Origin: Candidatus Kaiserbacteria bacterium
Lineage (GTDB): Bacteria > Patescibacteriota > Minisyncoccia > Phycocordibacterales > UBA918
NCBI GenBank assembly: GCA_007117575.1
Contig: SKGH01000071.1
Location: 1 to 12,039, forward strand
DNA length: 12,039 nt
Reading direction: 5' to 3'
Every line of letters begins with the position of its first letter. Position 1 is the stretch's first letter. The notes under the pieces were generated by a model. That model had not been told where the DNA came from and did no database searches. It saw only the letters and a program-made list of their open reading frames with translations. Shown one piece after another: positions 1 through 7,534 of the stretch. Made by a program: the position numbers and the translations under genes.

Positions 1-114
1 AACACTCGACCTCGGAAGCGACTTGGTGGTTTGACCCCTTGTGAGGTATTCTATCAGAAAACAGGTGTCATCCTATATCCCGAGAGACCTGAGAGTGTTG
101 CATTATTTGTTTGA
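1..114 (+). CDS. IS30-family transposase, C-terminal end (partial)
   Basis: Reading from base 1, the frame gives 37 residues and a TGA at 112-114. It starts NTRPRKRLGGLTPCEVFY. The pattern N-x-RPRK-x-L-x3-TP-x-E-V-F is the very conserved C-terminal end of the DDE catalytic domain in IS30-family transposases. Only the tail is in the window; the catalytic residues and the left end of the element lie off the left edge. The right inverted repeat should fall within a few tens of bases after the stop, but I cannot define it without the left end. The short open frame at 41-223 in another phase is only a shadow of this end. The family call is firm for such a short piece; whether the full element is intact cannot be told. 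Confidence 0.8.
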   Translation, partial: NTRPRKRLGGLTPCEVFYQKTGVILYPERPESVALFV

Positions 115-131
115 ATCTAGCGTAAAAAAAT

Positions 132-159
132 TTGACATTATTTCTGTTAGTGTTAGAAT
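132..159 (+). promoter_or_regulatory. Sigma70-type promoter between the IS end and the helicase
   Basis: A perfect -35 TTGACA (132-137) is followed after 16 bases by TAGAAT (154-159). TG at 151-152 makes this an extended -10 (TG-T-TAGAAT). The predicted start is near 166, giving a leader of about 130 bases before the helicase ATG at 297. It lies only 18 bases past the transposase stop, so it may belong to the IS end or to the original helicase leader. This is a sequence-pattern call only. Confidence 0.6.
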
Positions 160-263
160 GCTACAAGCTTTTGATTTTCGTGTAGGGCTTCACGAGCTGC
201 AGACGGACCTGACTGAAAGATGAGGATCGTTTGGACCATTATCACCTGCACCGCTTTACCCTC

Positions 264-280
264 GCGAGAATAAATCTCGC
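264..280 (+). other. Perfect hairpin in the helicase leader
   Basis: GCGAGA (264-269) and TCTCGC (275-280) form a perfect 6-bp stem around a 5-base loop, 16 bases before the helicase ATG. No T-run follows on either strand, so it is not an intrinsic terminator. The bases after it (281-296) are A-rich with no Shine-Dalgarno sequence. It could be a leader structure that affects helicase translation, or a small REP-like palindrome. The rest of 160-263 shows only weak potential stems (CTACA 161-165 with TGTAG 181-185; CGTG 179-182 with CACG 191-194). Confidence 0.5.
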
Positions 281-296
281 CTACTAAAAAAATAAA

Positions 297-1577
297 ATGA
301 ATCATACAAATCAACGGACTAACCGTGACGCTTCAACGCGACGCGGTCGCTTTACAAATACCACAACCAGACCGAACAGATCTCGCTACAACAGTAGTCG
401 GACCGGCGGTTTTTCCGGTTCCGGAAGAAGATTTTCCAACAAAGGTGGCTCTAGAGGAAACGGAAAAAATAAACTTTCTTTTGATCCCACATTGTTTATA
501 AATCAAAACCCGTCACAGATAGTTGAAGAAAAATATGTTGCCGAAAACAAATTCTCTGATTTCAATTTTGACAAGAAACTAAGCGACGGTTTAAACAAAG
601 CAGGATTTACCACTCCTTCCCCCATACAAGACAAGGTTATACCCCATATTCTAGCCAAACGTGACGTAATAGGCTTGGCTGAGACCGGTACGGGTAAAAC
701 CGCCGCCTTCTTGTTACCACTTATTCAACACACCCTTAATGACAGACAAAGACTTACTTTAATACTAACTCCCACTAGAGAGTTGGCGATTCAAATTAGT
801 GAAGAATTACGCAAGTTTACCTATGGACAAAATATCTATTCCACCGTCTGTGTTGGAGGCGTTAACATACGCCCTCAAATAAACTCTTTGAAGAGGAAAA
901 ACCATTTCATAATCGGCACTCCGGGGCGAGTACTTGACCTTATGGACAGAGGCCACTTAAAAACGGCAAAGATCAGAACGGTGGTCCTTGACGAAGCTGA
1001 CCGTATGTTAGACATGGGCTTCATCAACGATATGAGGAAAATATTGGAAAACACACGCTCTGATCGTGAGACACTTTTCTTTTCCGCTACCATGTCTCCG
1101 GCCATAGAGAAACTGGTGCACGATTTTCTTCGTGACCCGATTACCATTTCGGTAAAAAAGAAAGACGTGACCAACAGCATTCGCCAAGATGTAGTACGCT
1201 ATCAAAGTACACATAAATTCAATACACTTTTGGCTCTACTAAAGACTCCCGCCTGTCAAAGAGTTTTGGTATTCGGTGCCATGAAACACAGTGTTGAAAA
1301 ATTAAGTCGTGAGTTATGTCAGGTAGGCATAATGGCTGAATCCATTCATGGCAATAAATCCCACGAACAACGACAACGTTCGTTAAAAAAATTCAAAAAC
1401 GGTCTGGCAAATGTACTGGTGGCAACCGACGTCGCGGCTCGGGGTATACACATCGATAACGTTACGCACGTTATCAACTATGACCTTCCAAATACTTTTG
1501 AAGACTATGTGCACCGTATCGGGCGCACCGGACGCGCTACCAATACCGGCATAGCTCTCAGTTTCGTGCCCCAATAA
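297..1577 (+). CDS. DEAD-box ATP-dependent RNA helicase
   Basis: A 426-residue DEAD-box RNA helicase that would remodel RNA duplexes (ribosome assembly, mRNA decay or cold adaptation) at the cost of ATP. Residues 1-60 are a low-complexity Arg/Gly/Ser/Asn-rich tail, likely an unstructured RNA-binding extension. The Q motif follows (F-x-FDKKLSDGL, SPIQ 107-111), then motif I AETGTGKT (128-135), Ia PTRELA, TPGR (208-211), DEAD (232-235), SAT (263-265), motif V ARGIHI and motif VI HRIGRTGR (406-413). The protein ends 13 residues after motif VI, so the helicase core is minimal and the accessory region is at the N-terminus, not the usual C-terminus. Motif V has His where Asp is usual (ARGID to ARGIH). 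No Shine-Dalgarno precedes the ATG; the upstream bases are A-rich. The RhlE/CsdA subgroup cannot be settled by eye. Confidence 0.95.
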   Translation: MNHTNQRTNRDASTRRGRFTNTTTRPNRSRYNSSRTGGFSGSGRRFSNKGGSRGNGKNKLSFDPTLFINQNPSQIVEEKYVAENKFSDFNFDKKLSDGLNKAGFTTPSPIQDKVIPHILAKRDVIGLAETGTGKTAAFLLPLIQHTLNDRQRLTLILTPTRELAIQISEELRKFTYGQNIYSTVCVGGVNIRPQINSLKRKNHFIIGTPGRVLDLMDRGHLKTAKIRTVVLDEADRMLDMGFINDMRKILENTRSDRETLFFSATMSPAIEKLVHDFLRDPITISVKKKDVTNSIRQDVVRYQSTHKFNTLLALLKTPACQRVLVFGAMKHSVEKLSRELCQVGIMAESIHGNKSHEQRQRSLKKFKNGLANVLVATDVAARGIHIDNVTHVINYDLPNTFEDYVHRIGRTGRATNTGIALSFVPQ

Positions 1578-1665
1578 AACAAGTCCGAGGTCAAACAGAC
1601 AAGCTTCACCTCTGTGTCTAATTACCGGTGTATGCGTTTTTTATTTTGTTGTATAATACCCCTAA
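1578..1665 (+). other. Intergenic spacer with a T-rich tract and a -10 box
   Basis: This spacer holds a T-rich run (about 1637-1649) that could serve as a termination tail for the helicase transcript. The preceding potential stems (for example GAGGT 1589-1593 with a later ACCTC) are weak, so I do not call a terminator. TATAAT at 1652-1657 is a perfect -10 hexamer with no convincing -35 at 16-18 bases upstream. It sits 8 bases before the ATG at 1666. Confidence 0.4.
1652..1657 (+). promoter_or_regulatory. -10 box (TATAAT) directly before a start codon
   Basis: A perfect TATAAT hexamer, with ATG beginning 8 bases after it at 1666. The expected transcription start would coincide with, or fall 1-2 bases before, that ATG, so the transcript would be leaderless. 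No good -35 is visible; the upstream stretch is T-rich. It would drive the small peptide, the DUF21/CBS gene and truB as one unit. Confidence 0.5.
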
Positions 1666-1734
1666 ATGAAGACAGTCATTCTCTTAATATTAGGCCTTAT
1701 ACTTCTACTAATGATTAACACTTACCTTTCCTAA
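1666..1734 (+). CDS. Possible 22-residue hydrophobic membrane peptide
   Basis: ATG at 1666 to TAA at 1732-1734 encodes 22 residues. MKT is followed by an unbroken run of I/L/V/G/M (ILLILGLILLLMI) and then a polar end NTYLS, which is the profile of a single transmembrane helix. There is no Shine-Dalgarno, but a perfect -10 box lies 8 bases upstream, which fits leaderless translation. It ends 25 bases before the DUF21/CBS membrane protein and could be co-transcribed with it as a small partner or leader peptide. It has no recognisable family. An open frame this short can occur by chance; the support is its composition and its position relative to the promoter. Confidence 0.4.
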   Translation: MKTVILLILGLILLLMINTYLS

Positions 1735-1759
1735 CCAACACAATGGTCCACCTGTAACC

Positions 1760-2722
1760 ATGCTAACCTACCTAATAACACTTATACTCATCACCCTTTC
1801 CGCTTGCTTCTCCGGCTTAACTTTAGCCTTTTTTACCCTCCACACCTCCTCACTTCGTCGCAAAGCCAAACTGGGTAACGAAGAAGCTAAACTCATATTG
1901 CCTATAAGAAAACAAGGCAATCGACTACTTACCACTCTTCTTTTGGCCAACGTGGCTGTAAATGCCATACTGTCGGTCTATTTGTCACAACTGGCTTCGG
2001 GTATAATGGCCGCTTTAATGGCAACAGCTCTTATATTTATATTTGGTGAAATTCTCCCCCAAGCGGTATTTTCAAGATACGCCCTTACCGTCGGCGCCAA
2101 AGCCACTCCGTATATTAAATTTCTTATGTGGCTTTTCTTCCCCATCACTTGGCCCATAGCCACTCTGTTAGACCGTTTGTTGGGAGCCGAAATGCAAACC
2201 ATATACTCAAAAAGAGAATTAATGGAAATCGTTTCCGAGCTGGAAGACTCAAGCCACAGCAACATTGACGCCGACGAAGAACGCATAGTACACGGCGCTT
2301 TGCAGTTCTCGCACACCAAAGTAAGAGACGTCATGACTCCAAAATCACAAGTAATCTCACTTGAGGAAAACATGCGCCTGGACCATGAACTGATAGACAC
2401 CCTGATGGAGCACTCCTTCTCTCGCTATCCGGTTTATAGTGGAAACCAAGACAATATAGTGGGAATTCTATTTGTGAAAGACCTGATAGCGGAAACTGAT
2501 GACCGGATGATAAAAGACATGAGCGAAGCTTTTGACACACGCCTACTCTCAGTCACACCCGGTGACATGCTTGATGTCGTACTGGCAAAAATGCTGAAAC
2601 AAAGACAGCACCTTGGTATAGTGCGTACTAGAAATGGTCAATATGTGGGAGTTATATCTTTAGAAGACATCATAGAAGAAATAATCCAGCTGGAAATAGA
2701 GGACGAGACCGATCATCCATGA
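1760..2722 (+). CDS. CNNM-like DUF21 and CBS-pair membrane protein
   Basis: A 320-residue inner-membrane protein of the CNNM/CorC-HlyC superfamily, whose members are linked to Mg2+ (or other cation) efflux and homeostasis. The DUF21 membrane domain spans about residues 1-150, with hydrophobic segments near 3-25, 57-77, 82-98 and 118-138. Hallmarks are SGLTLA (18-23) near the start and GEILPQ (96-101), a variant of the usual GEI-x-PK. Two CBS repeats follow (about 187-245 and 257-312), with VMTP-K (191-195), RYPVY (222-226) and the closing LEDIIEEII (301-309). The protein stops soon after the second CBS repeat, so the C-terminal CorC_HlyC domain found in the roughly 430-residue bacterial versions is absent. 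The final ATGA overlaps the truB start, which suggests translational coupling. The transported ion is not shown by the sequence. Confidence 0.88.
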   Translation: MLTYLITLILITLSACFSGLTLAFFTLHTSSLRRKAKLGNEEAKLILPIRKQGNRLLTTLLLANVAVNAILSVYLSQLASGIMAALMATALIFIFGEILPQAVFSRYALTVGAKATPYIKFLMWLFFPITWPIATLLDRLLGAEMQTIYSKRELMEIVSELEDSSHSNIDADEERIVHGALQFSHTKVRDVMTPKSQVISLEENMRLDHELIDTLMEHSFSRYPVYSGNQDNIVGILFVKDLIAETDDRMIKDMSEAFDTRLLSVTPGDMLDVVLAKMLKQRQHLGIVRTRNGQYVGVISLEDIIEEIIQLEIEDETDHP

Positions 2723-3543
2723 CAACCGACCCCCTACCCAAACACCTGACTATTGATAAATCAGTTGGCGAGACACCCTTAGAGGCGCTAGAGCGTTTAC
2801 GCGCCACCGACCCAAGACTTAAAGACCTGCCTATGGCTTACGCCGGCAGACTGGACCCGCTTGCCTCGGGTCGTCTTTTAATTCTTATTGGAGACACCTG
2901 CAAAGATCAGGAACATTACCACGCTTTTGATAAAGAATACCAATTCACTGTCTTGCTGGGTGTCTGTTCTGACAGTGAGGACGTACTTGGCATGATAAAA
3001 ACAGATGAAAAAATACCCACCCCCTCAGTGACTGAAATAACTGAAGTGACCAACTCACTGGTTGGCGATATCTCTTTACCTTATCCCGCCTACTCAGCTA
3101 AAACCGTCAAGGGTATCCCTCTTCACACTTGGGCTGTTACCAACAAACTGAATGAGATAGAAATCCCCTACCGGAATTCACACATCTACAAACTATCGGT
3201 ATTAAACATCACGCACCTGCTCGGCTCACAACTGACCGACATCGCTATGAAAAAAATAGACTCTATACCGGAAGTGAAAGACCCACGAAAAAAGCAGGGC
3301 AACAACTTCAGAAGAATACCTATTAAAAAAGGCTGGGAAGATTTTAAAGCCAAACATTCTAAAGACCGGTTCACCACCGTAGACCTTAACTGCGTCGCCT
3401 CCTCCGGAACATACATGCGTTCCTTGGCTCGTGAGATAGCAAAAAGACTGGGTACCGTCGGTCTTGCCCTTCATATACACCGTAGCCGTATCGGAGTATG
3501 TCACCTTGTAGGTAAAGACTTGGTATGGGACAAAGAACTTTAA
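2719..3543 (+). CDS. truB: tRNA pseudouridine(55) synthase TruB
   Basis: This enzyme should convert U55 of tRNA to pseudouridine in the T-loop. The catalytic motif is AYAGRLDPLASG (40-51), with Asp46 as the expected nucleophile; it corresponds to the usual GHTGTLDP-x-A-x-G but with an altered left half. Also present are YPAYSAKTVKG (122-132), equivalent to YSA-x-K-x-x-G, and ASSGTYMRSLA (227-237), equivalent to the KGTYIRSLA motif. At 274 residues there is no room for a C-terminal PUA domain. The N-terminus is divergent: the usual G-x-L-x-x-DKP-x-G-x-TS is reduced to HLTIDKSVGETP (9-20). A basic stretch around 177-217 looks like a family-specific insertion. The ATG overlaps the upstream stop by 4 bases. 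It converges with the GH15 gene with 9 bases between stops. Confidence 0.9.
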   Translation: MTTDPLPKHLTIDKSVGETPLEALERLRATDPRLKDLPMAYAGRLDPLASGRLLILIGDTCKDQEHYHAFDKEYQFTVLLGVCSDSEDVLGMIKTDEKIPTPSVTEITEVTNSLVGDISLPYPAYSAKTVKGIPLHTWAVTNKLNEIEIPYRNSHIYKLSVLNITHLLGSQLTDIAMKKIDSIPEVKDPRKKQGNNFRRIPIKKGWEDFKAKHSKDRFTTVDLNCVASSGTYMRSLAREIAKRLGTVGLALHIHRSRIGVCHLVGKDLVWDKEL

Positions 3544-3552
3544 GTTAATAAC

Positions 3553-5532
3553 CTAACCTCTCTCCTCCTTCAAAGTATTGTACTTTTCAATGTACGCGCC
3601 GGCGGTCAAAACAAACTCCGCGTGACTCCAAATAAGCGGAGCTGTGGACAAATGGGCTCTGGTATCGGGGTGCATCTGCTCCGACAAAACACCACCAACG
3701 GTAGCGTGTCCGCATGTCCATTCCAACAGGTCACGCGCCGGGTCTAGGTCGGTCAGTTTCTTAGCCCGCATTATGTGGTATTGAGCCATCCAAAGACTGG
3801 TTATCACCCACGGGTTGGGTGAAGCGGAATCACGCATTTTATAATAAGAATCATTTTGATAACGCACGTAACCCTCGCTGGCAGACAAAACTCGCAGGGT
3901 TTTCTCCACCGTTTCATAAGCAGTAGTGACTCTCACGTCATCTACCGGTAAAACTCCAAAGTATATGGGACCAAAAAAACTACTCATGTCTACCGTCCTA
4001 TCGTACTCCGGCTCCCTATCGTCTCTGACTCTTATCAACTTTATGAACATACCCAGAGAAGGGTCGTAAAGATGTTCCAGTATACTCTTTTGCATCCTAC
4101 CCGCCACCGCTCCGTAAGTACGAGCCGGCTCATCCTTGCCCAACATACCGGCAAATTGTTCTGCGGCGCTAAGAGCACCAAAAACCGCTGACGCGGTATA
4201 AGTGGAAATACCGAATTTCTCTTCCCACAAATCGTATGAGTTTTTTGGTAAACCAAACTCCGGCTCTATAAAATCGACCATGAAATTGGCGGCCGGCTCA
4301 ATGAAAGTGTTGTACATCGATTCAATATACTCCAAGTCACGGGCTTTTTGATAATGTTGCCACAACATATACAGGACCAAGGCTGTTTCATCTTCTTGAA
4401 TGGGAAGCTCCGCCTTCCCTTCTATCATCCACGGGTGCCAAGAACTACCCAAAACTCCATCAGACCTGTATTTATGCATCAAATAACCACCTCTCTCCAA
4501 ACAATCTCGGGTAAATTTAAAAAACATTTTAGCCGCGTCTAGATAGCCGTTTTCATCCAAGGCGTGAGCGATTATCGCCCCGTCTCTTGGCCATACATAG
4601 GCGTATGTATCACGTCCATGATGAAGCATGTCCGTATCACTGGAGGCTATGATACCACCTCTATTGTCGCAATGTACTCTGATAGTGGTCAGTGATCTTT
4701 TATACAAAGCCTGCAAAGGTCCCGGCAACAGCGATATGTCACGATCCTCTTTTCTTATCCACGCCTTCCAGTACCTCTCAGCCGATTTTATTAAAACTTC
4801 CGGAGTCTCCTCAATCACTCTGGCATGCAAGTCGTGCACTTCCGCCACTGAAGCACCGCAGGTGATGTAGTACATAACCTCGGTTTCTTCACCCGGCGTG
4901 AGAGTAACACTTACTGCTATAACTGAGTCAACCGAACCATGTTCAACCGGATTTTTCTGCAAAAAGCCGTCCTCCGCGTCAAGATAAGTACCCTCTTTAC
5001 CTTCAATGCCAAATAAGCCTATGTTGTATTCTTCAAACTGCCTGTTGCCATGATAGGCATTTACCAAAAAGACGTCCGTGCCTTTGTAGTGAATTATGGC
5101 ATTAACCCTAGGGTCAAAAAAACCGGTATCGCCCCGCCTTGACTCGGCTATTCTGAATTGTTGCGAAAACATGAGCTTAAACTCTCGCGCTTCTTCAGCT
5201 TCATTCTTTAGTGTAAATTTACGCAGAAAAATATTGTCCTCATTATGTACGGCATCCATACTTCCCAGAGTCATCTGGTGAGTTTTGTTGTGAGCACTCA
5301 TGCAACCTATAACTGACTCCGGACCACATCCCACCACCACGTCCCAAGTAGGGTCTTCCAACCAACGCATGGCATCATCAACATAAACACCTATCCTATG
5401 CACGTAATTACCACTGGCACCACTCACGTGGTTGCTGTGCCCGACGTAAGGGTAGTAGAAATCGCGGACCTGACCCAAACGATCCAGCCCCACTAAAATA
5501 TTGCCATTACCTAAAGTTGCCGCGCGTGACAT
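3553..5532 (-). CDS. GH15 glucoamylase-like glycoside hydrolase
   Basis: A 659-residue GH15-family enzyme expected to release glucose from the non-reducing ends of alpha-1,4-glucan or maltooligosaccharides by inversion. It has the two-part layout of prokaryotic GH15 proteins: an N-terminal beta-sandwich (about 1-260, LGNGNILVGLD, DFYYPYVG) and an (alpha/alpha)6 barrel. Barrel motifs are YVWPRDGA (312-319), QEDETAL (379-385; Glu380 is the likely general acid) and SEQMHPDT (617-624; Glu618 the likely general base), then PLIWSHAEFV. I chose the ATG at 5532 because MSRAATLGNGN is the normal family start; a longer open frame to 5631 would run into the upstream gene. No signal peptide, so it is probably cytoplasmic. 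It starts 14 bases after the upstream stop in an A/T-rich gap with no clear Shine-Dalgarno. The stop is TAG. Confidence 0.92.
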   Translation of the reverse strand: MSRAATLGNGNILVGLDRLGQVRDFYYPYVGHSNHVSGASGNYVHRIGVYVDDAMRWLEDPTWDVVVGCGPESVIGCMSAHNKTHQMTLGSMDAVHNEDNIFLRKFTLKNEAEEAREFKLMFSQQFRIAESRRGDTGFFDPRVNAIIHYKGTDVFLVNAYHGNRQFEEYNIGLFGIEGKEGTYLDAEDGFLQKNPVEHGSVDSVIAVSVTLTPGEETEVMYYITCGASVAEVHDLHARVIEETPEVLIKSAERYWKAWIRKEDRDISLLPGPLQALYKRSLTTIRVHCDNRGGIIASSDTDMLHHGRDTYAYVWPRDGAIIAHALDENGYLDAAKMFFKFTRDCLERGGYLMHKYRSDGVLGSSWHPWMIEGKAELPIQEDETALVLYMLWQHYQKARDLEYIESMYNTFIEPAANFMVDFIEPEFGLPKNSYDLWEEKFGISTYTASAVFGALSAAEQFAGMLGKDEPARTYGAVAGRMQKSILEHLYDPSLGMFIKLIRVRDDREPEYDRTVDMSSFFGPIYFGVLPVDDVRVTTAYETVEKTLRVLSASEGYVRYQNDSYYKMRDSASPNPWVITSLWMAQYHIMRAKKLTDLDPARDLLEWTCGHATVGGVLSEQMHPDTRAHLSTAPLIWSHAEFVLTAGAYIEKYNTLKEERG

Positions 5533-5546
5533 AAAGATAAAATAAA

Positions 5547-6002
5547 TTAAATGCGATAAGTTCGTAAATGACGCACCACGACAGTGCGAGCATCTTTCGG
5601 CGCACTTGCTTTCCTTAGGTCTTGAGCACATTCAAAATCCATCAAGACCGCCTCCACCCACTCGGCAAAATCATTCTTCTCCTCATTTACATGATAAAAG
5701 AATACCGAATCATCCATAGACGCCAAAGCCATCTGTAACTGGTTTAAGTCTGCCAAGATCTGACCATCAGTGGTCCAAAAACATTCCTCACCATCAGCGC
5801 ACACTAAAACTTTTTCATTTTTCGAGACCGCTTTCTTTGCTTTGGTAGACTTACTACTACTCTTTCCGGCTTTTGTCGCGGTCTTTTTAGTCGTGGCTTT
5901 TTTGGCGGTACTTTTTTTAGCTACAGACTTGGTAACACTTTTTTTGGCGGAACCGGTTTTTTTAGCCGCCGTTTTTTTTACTGTTGTTTTTTTTGTAGGC
6001 AT
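5547..6002 (-). CDS. Histone-H1-like Lys/Ala tail fused to a DUF5752-like domain
   Basis: A 151-residue two-part protein. Residues 1-64 are almost only K, A, T and S, in repeated KKTAAKK / KKSTAKK units, like the tails of bacterial histone-H1-like proteins; this part should be disordered, very basic and able to bind polyanions. Residues 65-151 form a small folded domain with FWTTDG (75-80), LADLNQLQMAL, FFYHVNEEKNDFAEWV (101-116). The pattern F/Y-x-H-V then NDF-x-x-W matches what I recall of DUF5752, a domain often found beside alpha-glucan genes; I could not search this. The ATG at 6002 (MPTKKTT) is preferred, since the upstream extension is hydrophobic and unlike the family. It sits between the GH57 (71-base gap) and GH15 (14-base gap) genes. 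Its function is unknown; it could tether or regulate glucan enzymes, or act on DNA. Confidence 0.75.
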   Translation of the reverse strand: MPTKKTTVKKTAAKKTGSAKKSVTKSVAKKSTAKKATTKKTATKAGKSSSKSTKAKKAVSKNEKVLVCADGEECFWTTDGQILADLNQLQMALASMDDSVFFYHVNEEKNDFAEWVEAVLMDFECAQDLRKASAPKDARTVVVRHLRTYRI

Positions 6003-6073
6003 GGTTTTTATTATTAAAATTATGTTAAATAACACTACTGACACTGATCACGTTTGACTCTCACTTAAGCGCA

Positions 6074-7534
6074 CTAGTTATCCTTGCGACCAAACAAACG
6101 TTTCGCCACTCCTATAACTCTAGCACACTGCGCGCGAAGCCACCCTGCAAACCTTTGCGTAAACCCTGCCACCGACTCATCGGGTTTGGGTTCCGGCGCC
6201 GGCTCAGTCTCTAAAGCGGACTCTGCTAAAGATGAAGTGTCTGTCTCTGAAACTTCTAACTCCTCGACTACAAACTCGCCTTCACGCTTTACATCTTTTT
6301 CGGCGGTTTTGGCGGCCCTTTTTTCTTTAGCACCTTCCACCCTAGACGCTACCCTTAATTGTAAATCACTTAAGGCATTCATAAAAGCCACATAAGCGTC
6401 ATATGGGGATTGGTAAGGACTGAAATAAGCGTGCACATCACCGTCTGCTGACCACTTGGTACACATATAGTAAAAATGATCAGAAGTGGTCAAGCGTCGC
6501 CAATTCTCTATCAAAACCTCATCACCGCTACTAAGCACGTCTGACTCCATGGCAAAAGTGGCGGAAATGGCGTCACGCTGTATATCGTTCCCCACCCAAG
6601 CAGTAAGGTCTCGGTCTGTGTCCGCCCACGTTAAGACCGAAGGCACGTCTATCTCTCCCACCGCGTCGTAATTAGCTACAGTCTCACTGGGAGTACAAAA
6701 AGTGGTGTCCGGATGTTTAAGTAGGTACTCAGGCAATGACCGCATAAAGTTGAAGATGCCGGTATCTTCCCACTGATGTTCACCAAAGGTCTCATAGTCC
6801 ATGAACAAGTTTATGGTGTGACCATTTCCATGGTGAGAAAGTACCCAATCGGCATAAGTTTCAGCCGACAAAGGCCAACTACTCCACTGACGATTACCAA
6901 AGCGAAAGGCCACATCGTCAGATAGTTTGTAATTCTTCAATAGTACTTTTATCTTGGAACAACCAACCGGACGATAGAGAAAATTAGGACTTCGCCAACC
7001 CAAGATAGGGTCCCAACCTTCCGCCATTATGCCTTCATAGTCATTGTCCTCACACCACTTAGCCAAATCGTTTCTATACGAAAGCTCGGTGTTGCGAAAA
7101 ACTTTTGGTGTTTGCCCGAACAAACTTTCTATCTTGGCGCGATGTTGGTTGACCTGCCTTTCAAACTCAGGAACGGAATAGAAAAACGACAAAGAGTGAT
7201 GATAAGTGTCCGCCAATATTTCTACTCTACCACTAGCGACCAGCTCTTGAAAGCTCTCCAACACGTCCGGAGCGTATTCCTCAAACTGATCTAATACCGT
7301 ACCCGAAAAAGAAAGCGCGAAACGAAACTGGGGATGATCATTAAGCATATCACGCAAAAGGTTGTTCATTGGTCGGTATGACTTGTTGGCAACCTTATCG
7401 ATGATGCGTCTGTTATTTAGATCATTATGCCCCTCTTCATTGAAATACTGTTCATCTTTACCAATATCAAAAACACGATATCGCTTTACGCGATAAGGTT
7501 GATGTACGTGAAAATAAGGACAAACAGTCAGCAT
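6074..7534 (-). CDS. GH57 alpha-amylase/glucanotransferase-like enzyme
   Basis: A 486-residue retaining GH57 enzyme acting on alpha-1,4-glucan (amylase or 4-alpha-glucanotransferase type). The family's conserved regions appear in order: HVHQPYR (9-15), GTVLDQF (78-84), FRNTELSY (146-153; Glu150 is the expected nucleophile), MDYETFGEHQ (245-254; Asp246 the expected acid/base) and LTWADTDRDLTAWVGND (301-317). The catalytic part ends near residue 396. The last 90 residues are an extra tail: a Lys/Glu-rich stretch, a Glu/Pro-rich linker (AEPAPEPK-like, about 438-452), and a basic amphipathic segment (about 457-483) that could anchor the enzyme to membrane or a partner. The start overlaps the glycosyltransferase stop by 7 bases, indicating one operon. 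No signal peptide. The exact activity within GH57 is not fixed by the sequence. Confidence 0.92.
   Translation of the reverse strand: MLTVCPYFHVHQPYRVKRYRVFDIGKDEQYFNEEGHNDLNNRRIIDKVANKSYRPMNNLLRDMLNDHPQFRFALSFSGTVLDQFEEYAPDVLESFQELVASGRVEILADTYHHSLSFFYSVPEFERQVNQHRAKIESLFGQTPKVFRNTELSYRNDLAKWCEDNDYEGIMAEGWDPILGWRSPNFLYRPVGCSKIKVLLKNYKLSDDVAFRFGNRQWSSWPLSAETYADWVLSHHGNGHTINLFMDYETFGEHQWEDTGIFNFMRSLPEYLLKHPDTTFCTPSETVANYDAVGEIDVPSVLTWADTDRDLTAWVGNDIQRDAISATFAMESDVLSSGDEVLIENWRRLTTSDHFYYMCTKWSADGDVHAYFSPYQSPYDAYVAFMNALSDLQLRVASRVEGAKEKRAAKTAEKDVKREGEFVVEELEVSETDTSSLAESALETEPAPEPKPDESVAGFTQRFAGWLRAQCARVIGVAKRLFGRKDN

Noticed and set aside
153..305. A 50-residue minus-strand open frame antisense to the helicase leader, with a plausible-looking amino-acid run
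   Set aside because: It has no promoter or Shine-Dalgarno of its own, overlaps the helicase start and IS-end promoter, and matches no family I know. It is more likely a remnant or chance frame.
5533..5631. Upstream extension of the GH15 gene to an ATG at 5631
   Set aside because: It lies within the coding region of the upstream protein, and the family's conserved N-terminus starts at the ATG at 5532.
5770..6057. Hydrophobic 95-residue open frame on the plus strand
   Set aside because: It is the exact antisense of the Lys/Ala-rich tail; Lys codons read backwards give Phe/Leu, which mimics a membrane protein.
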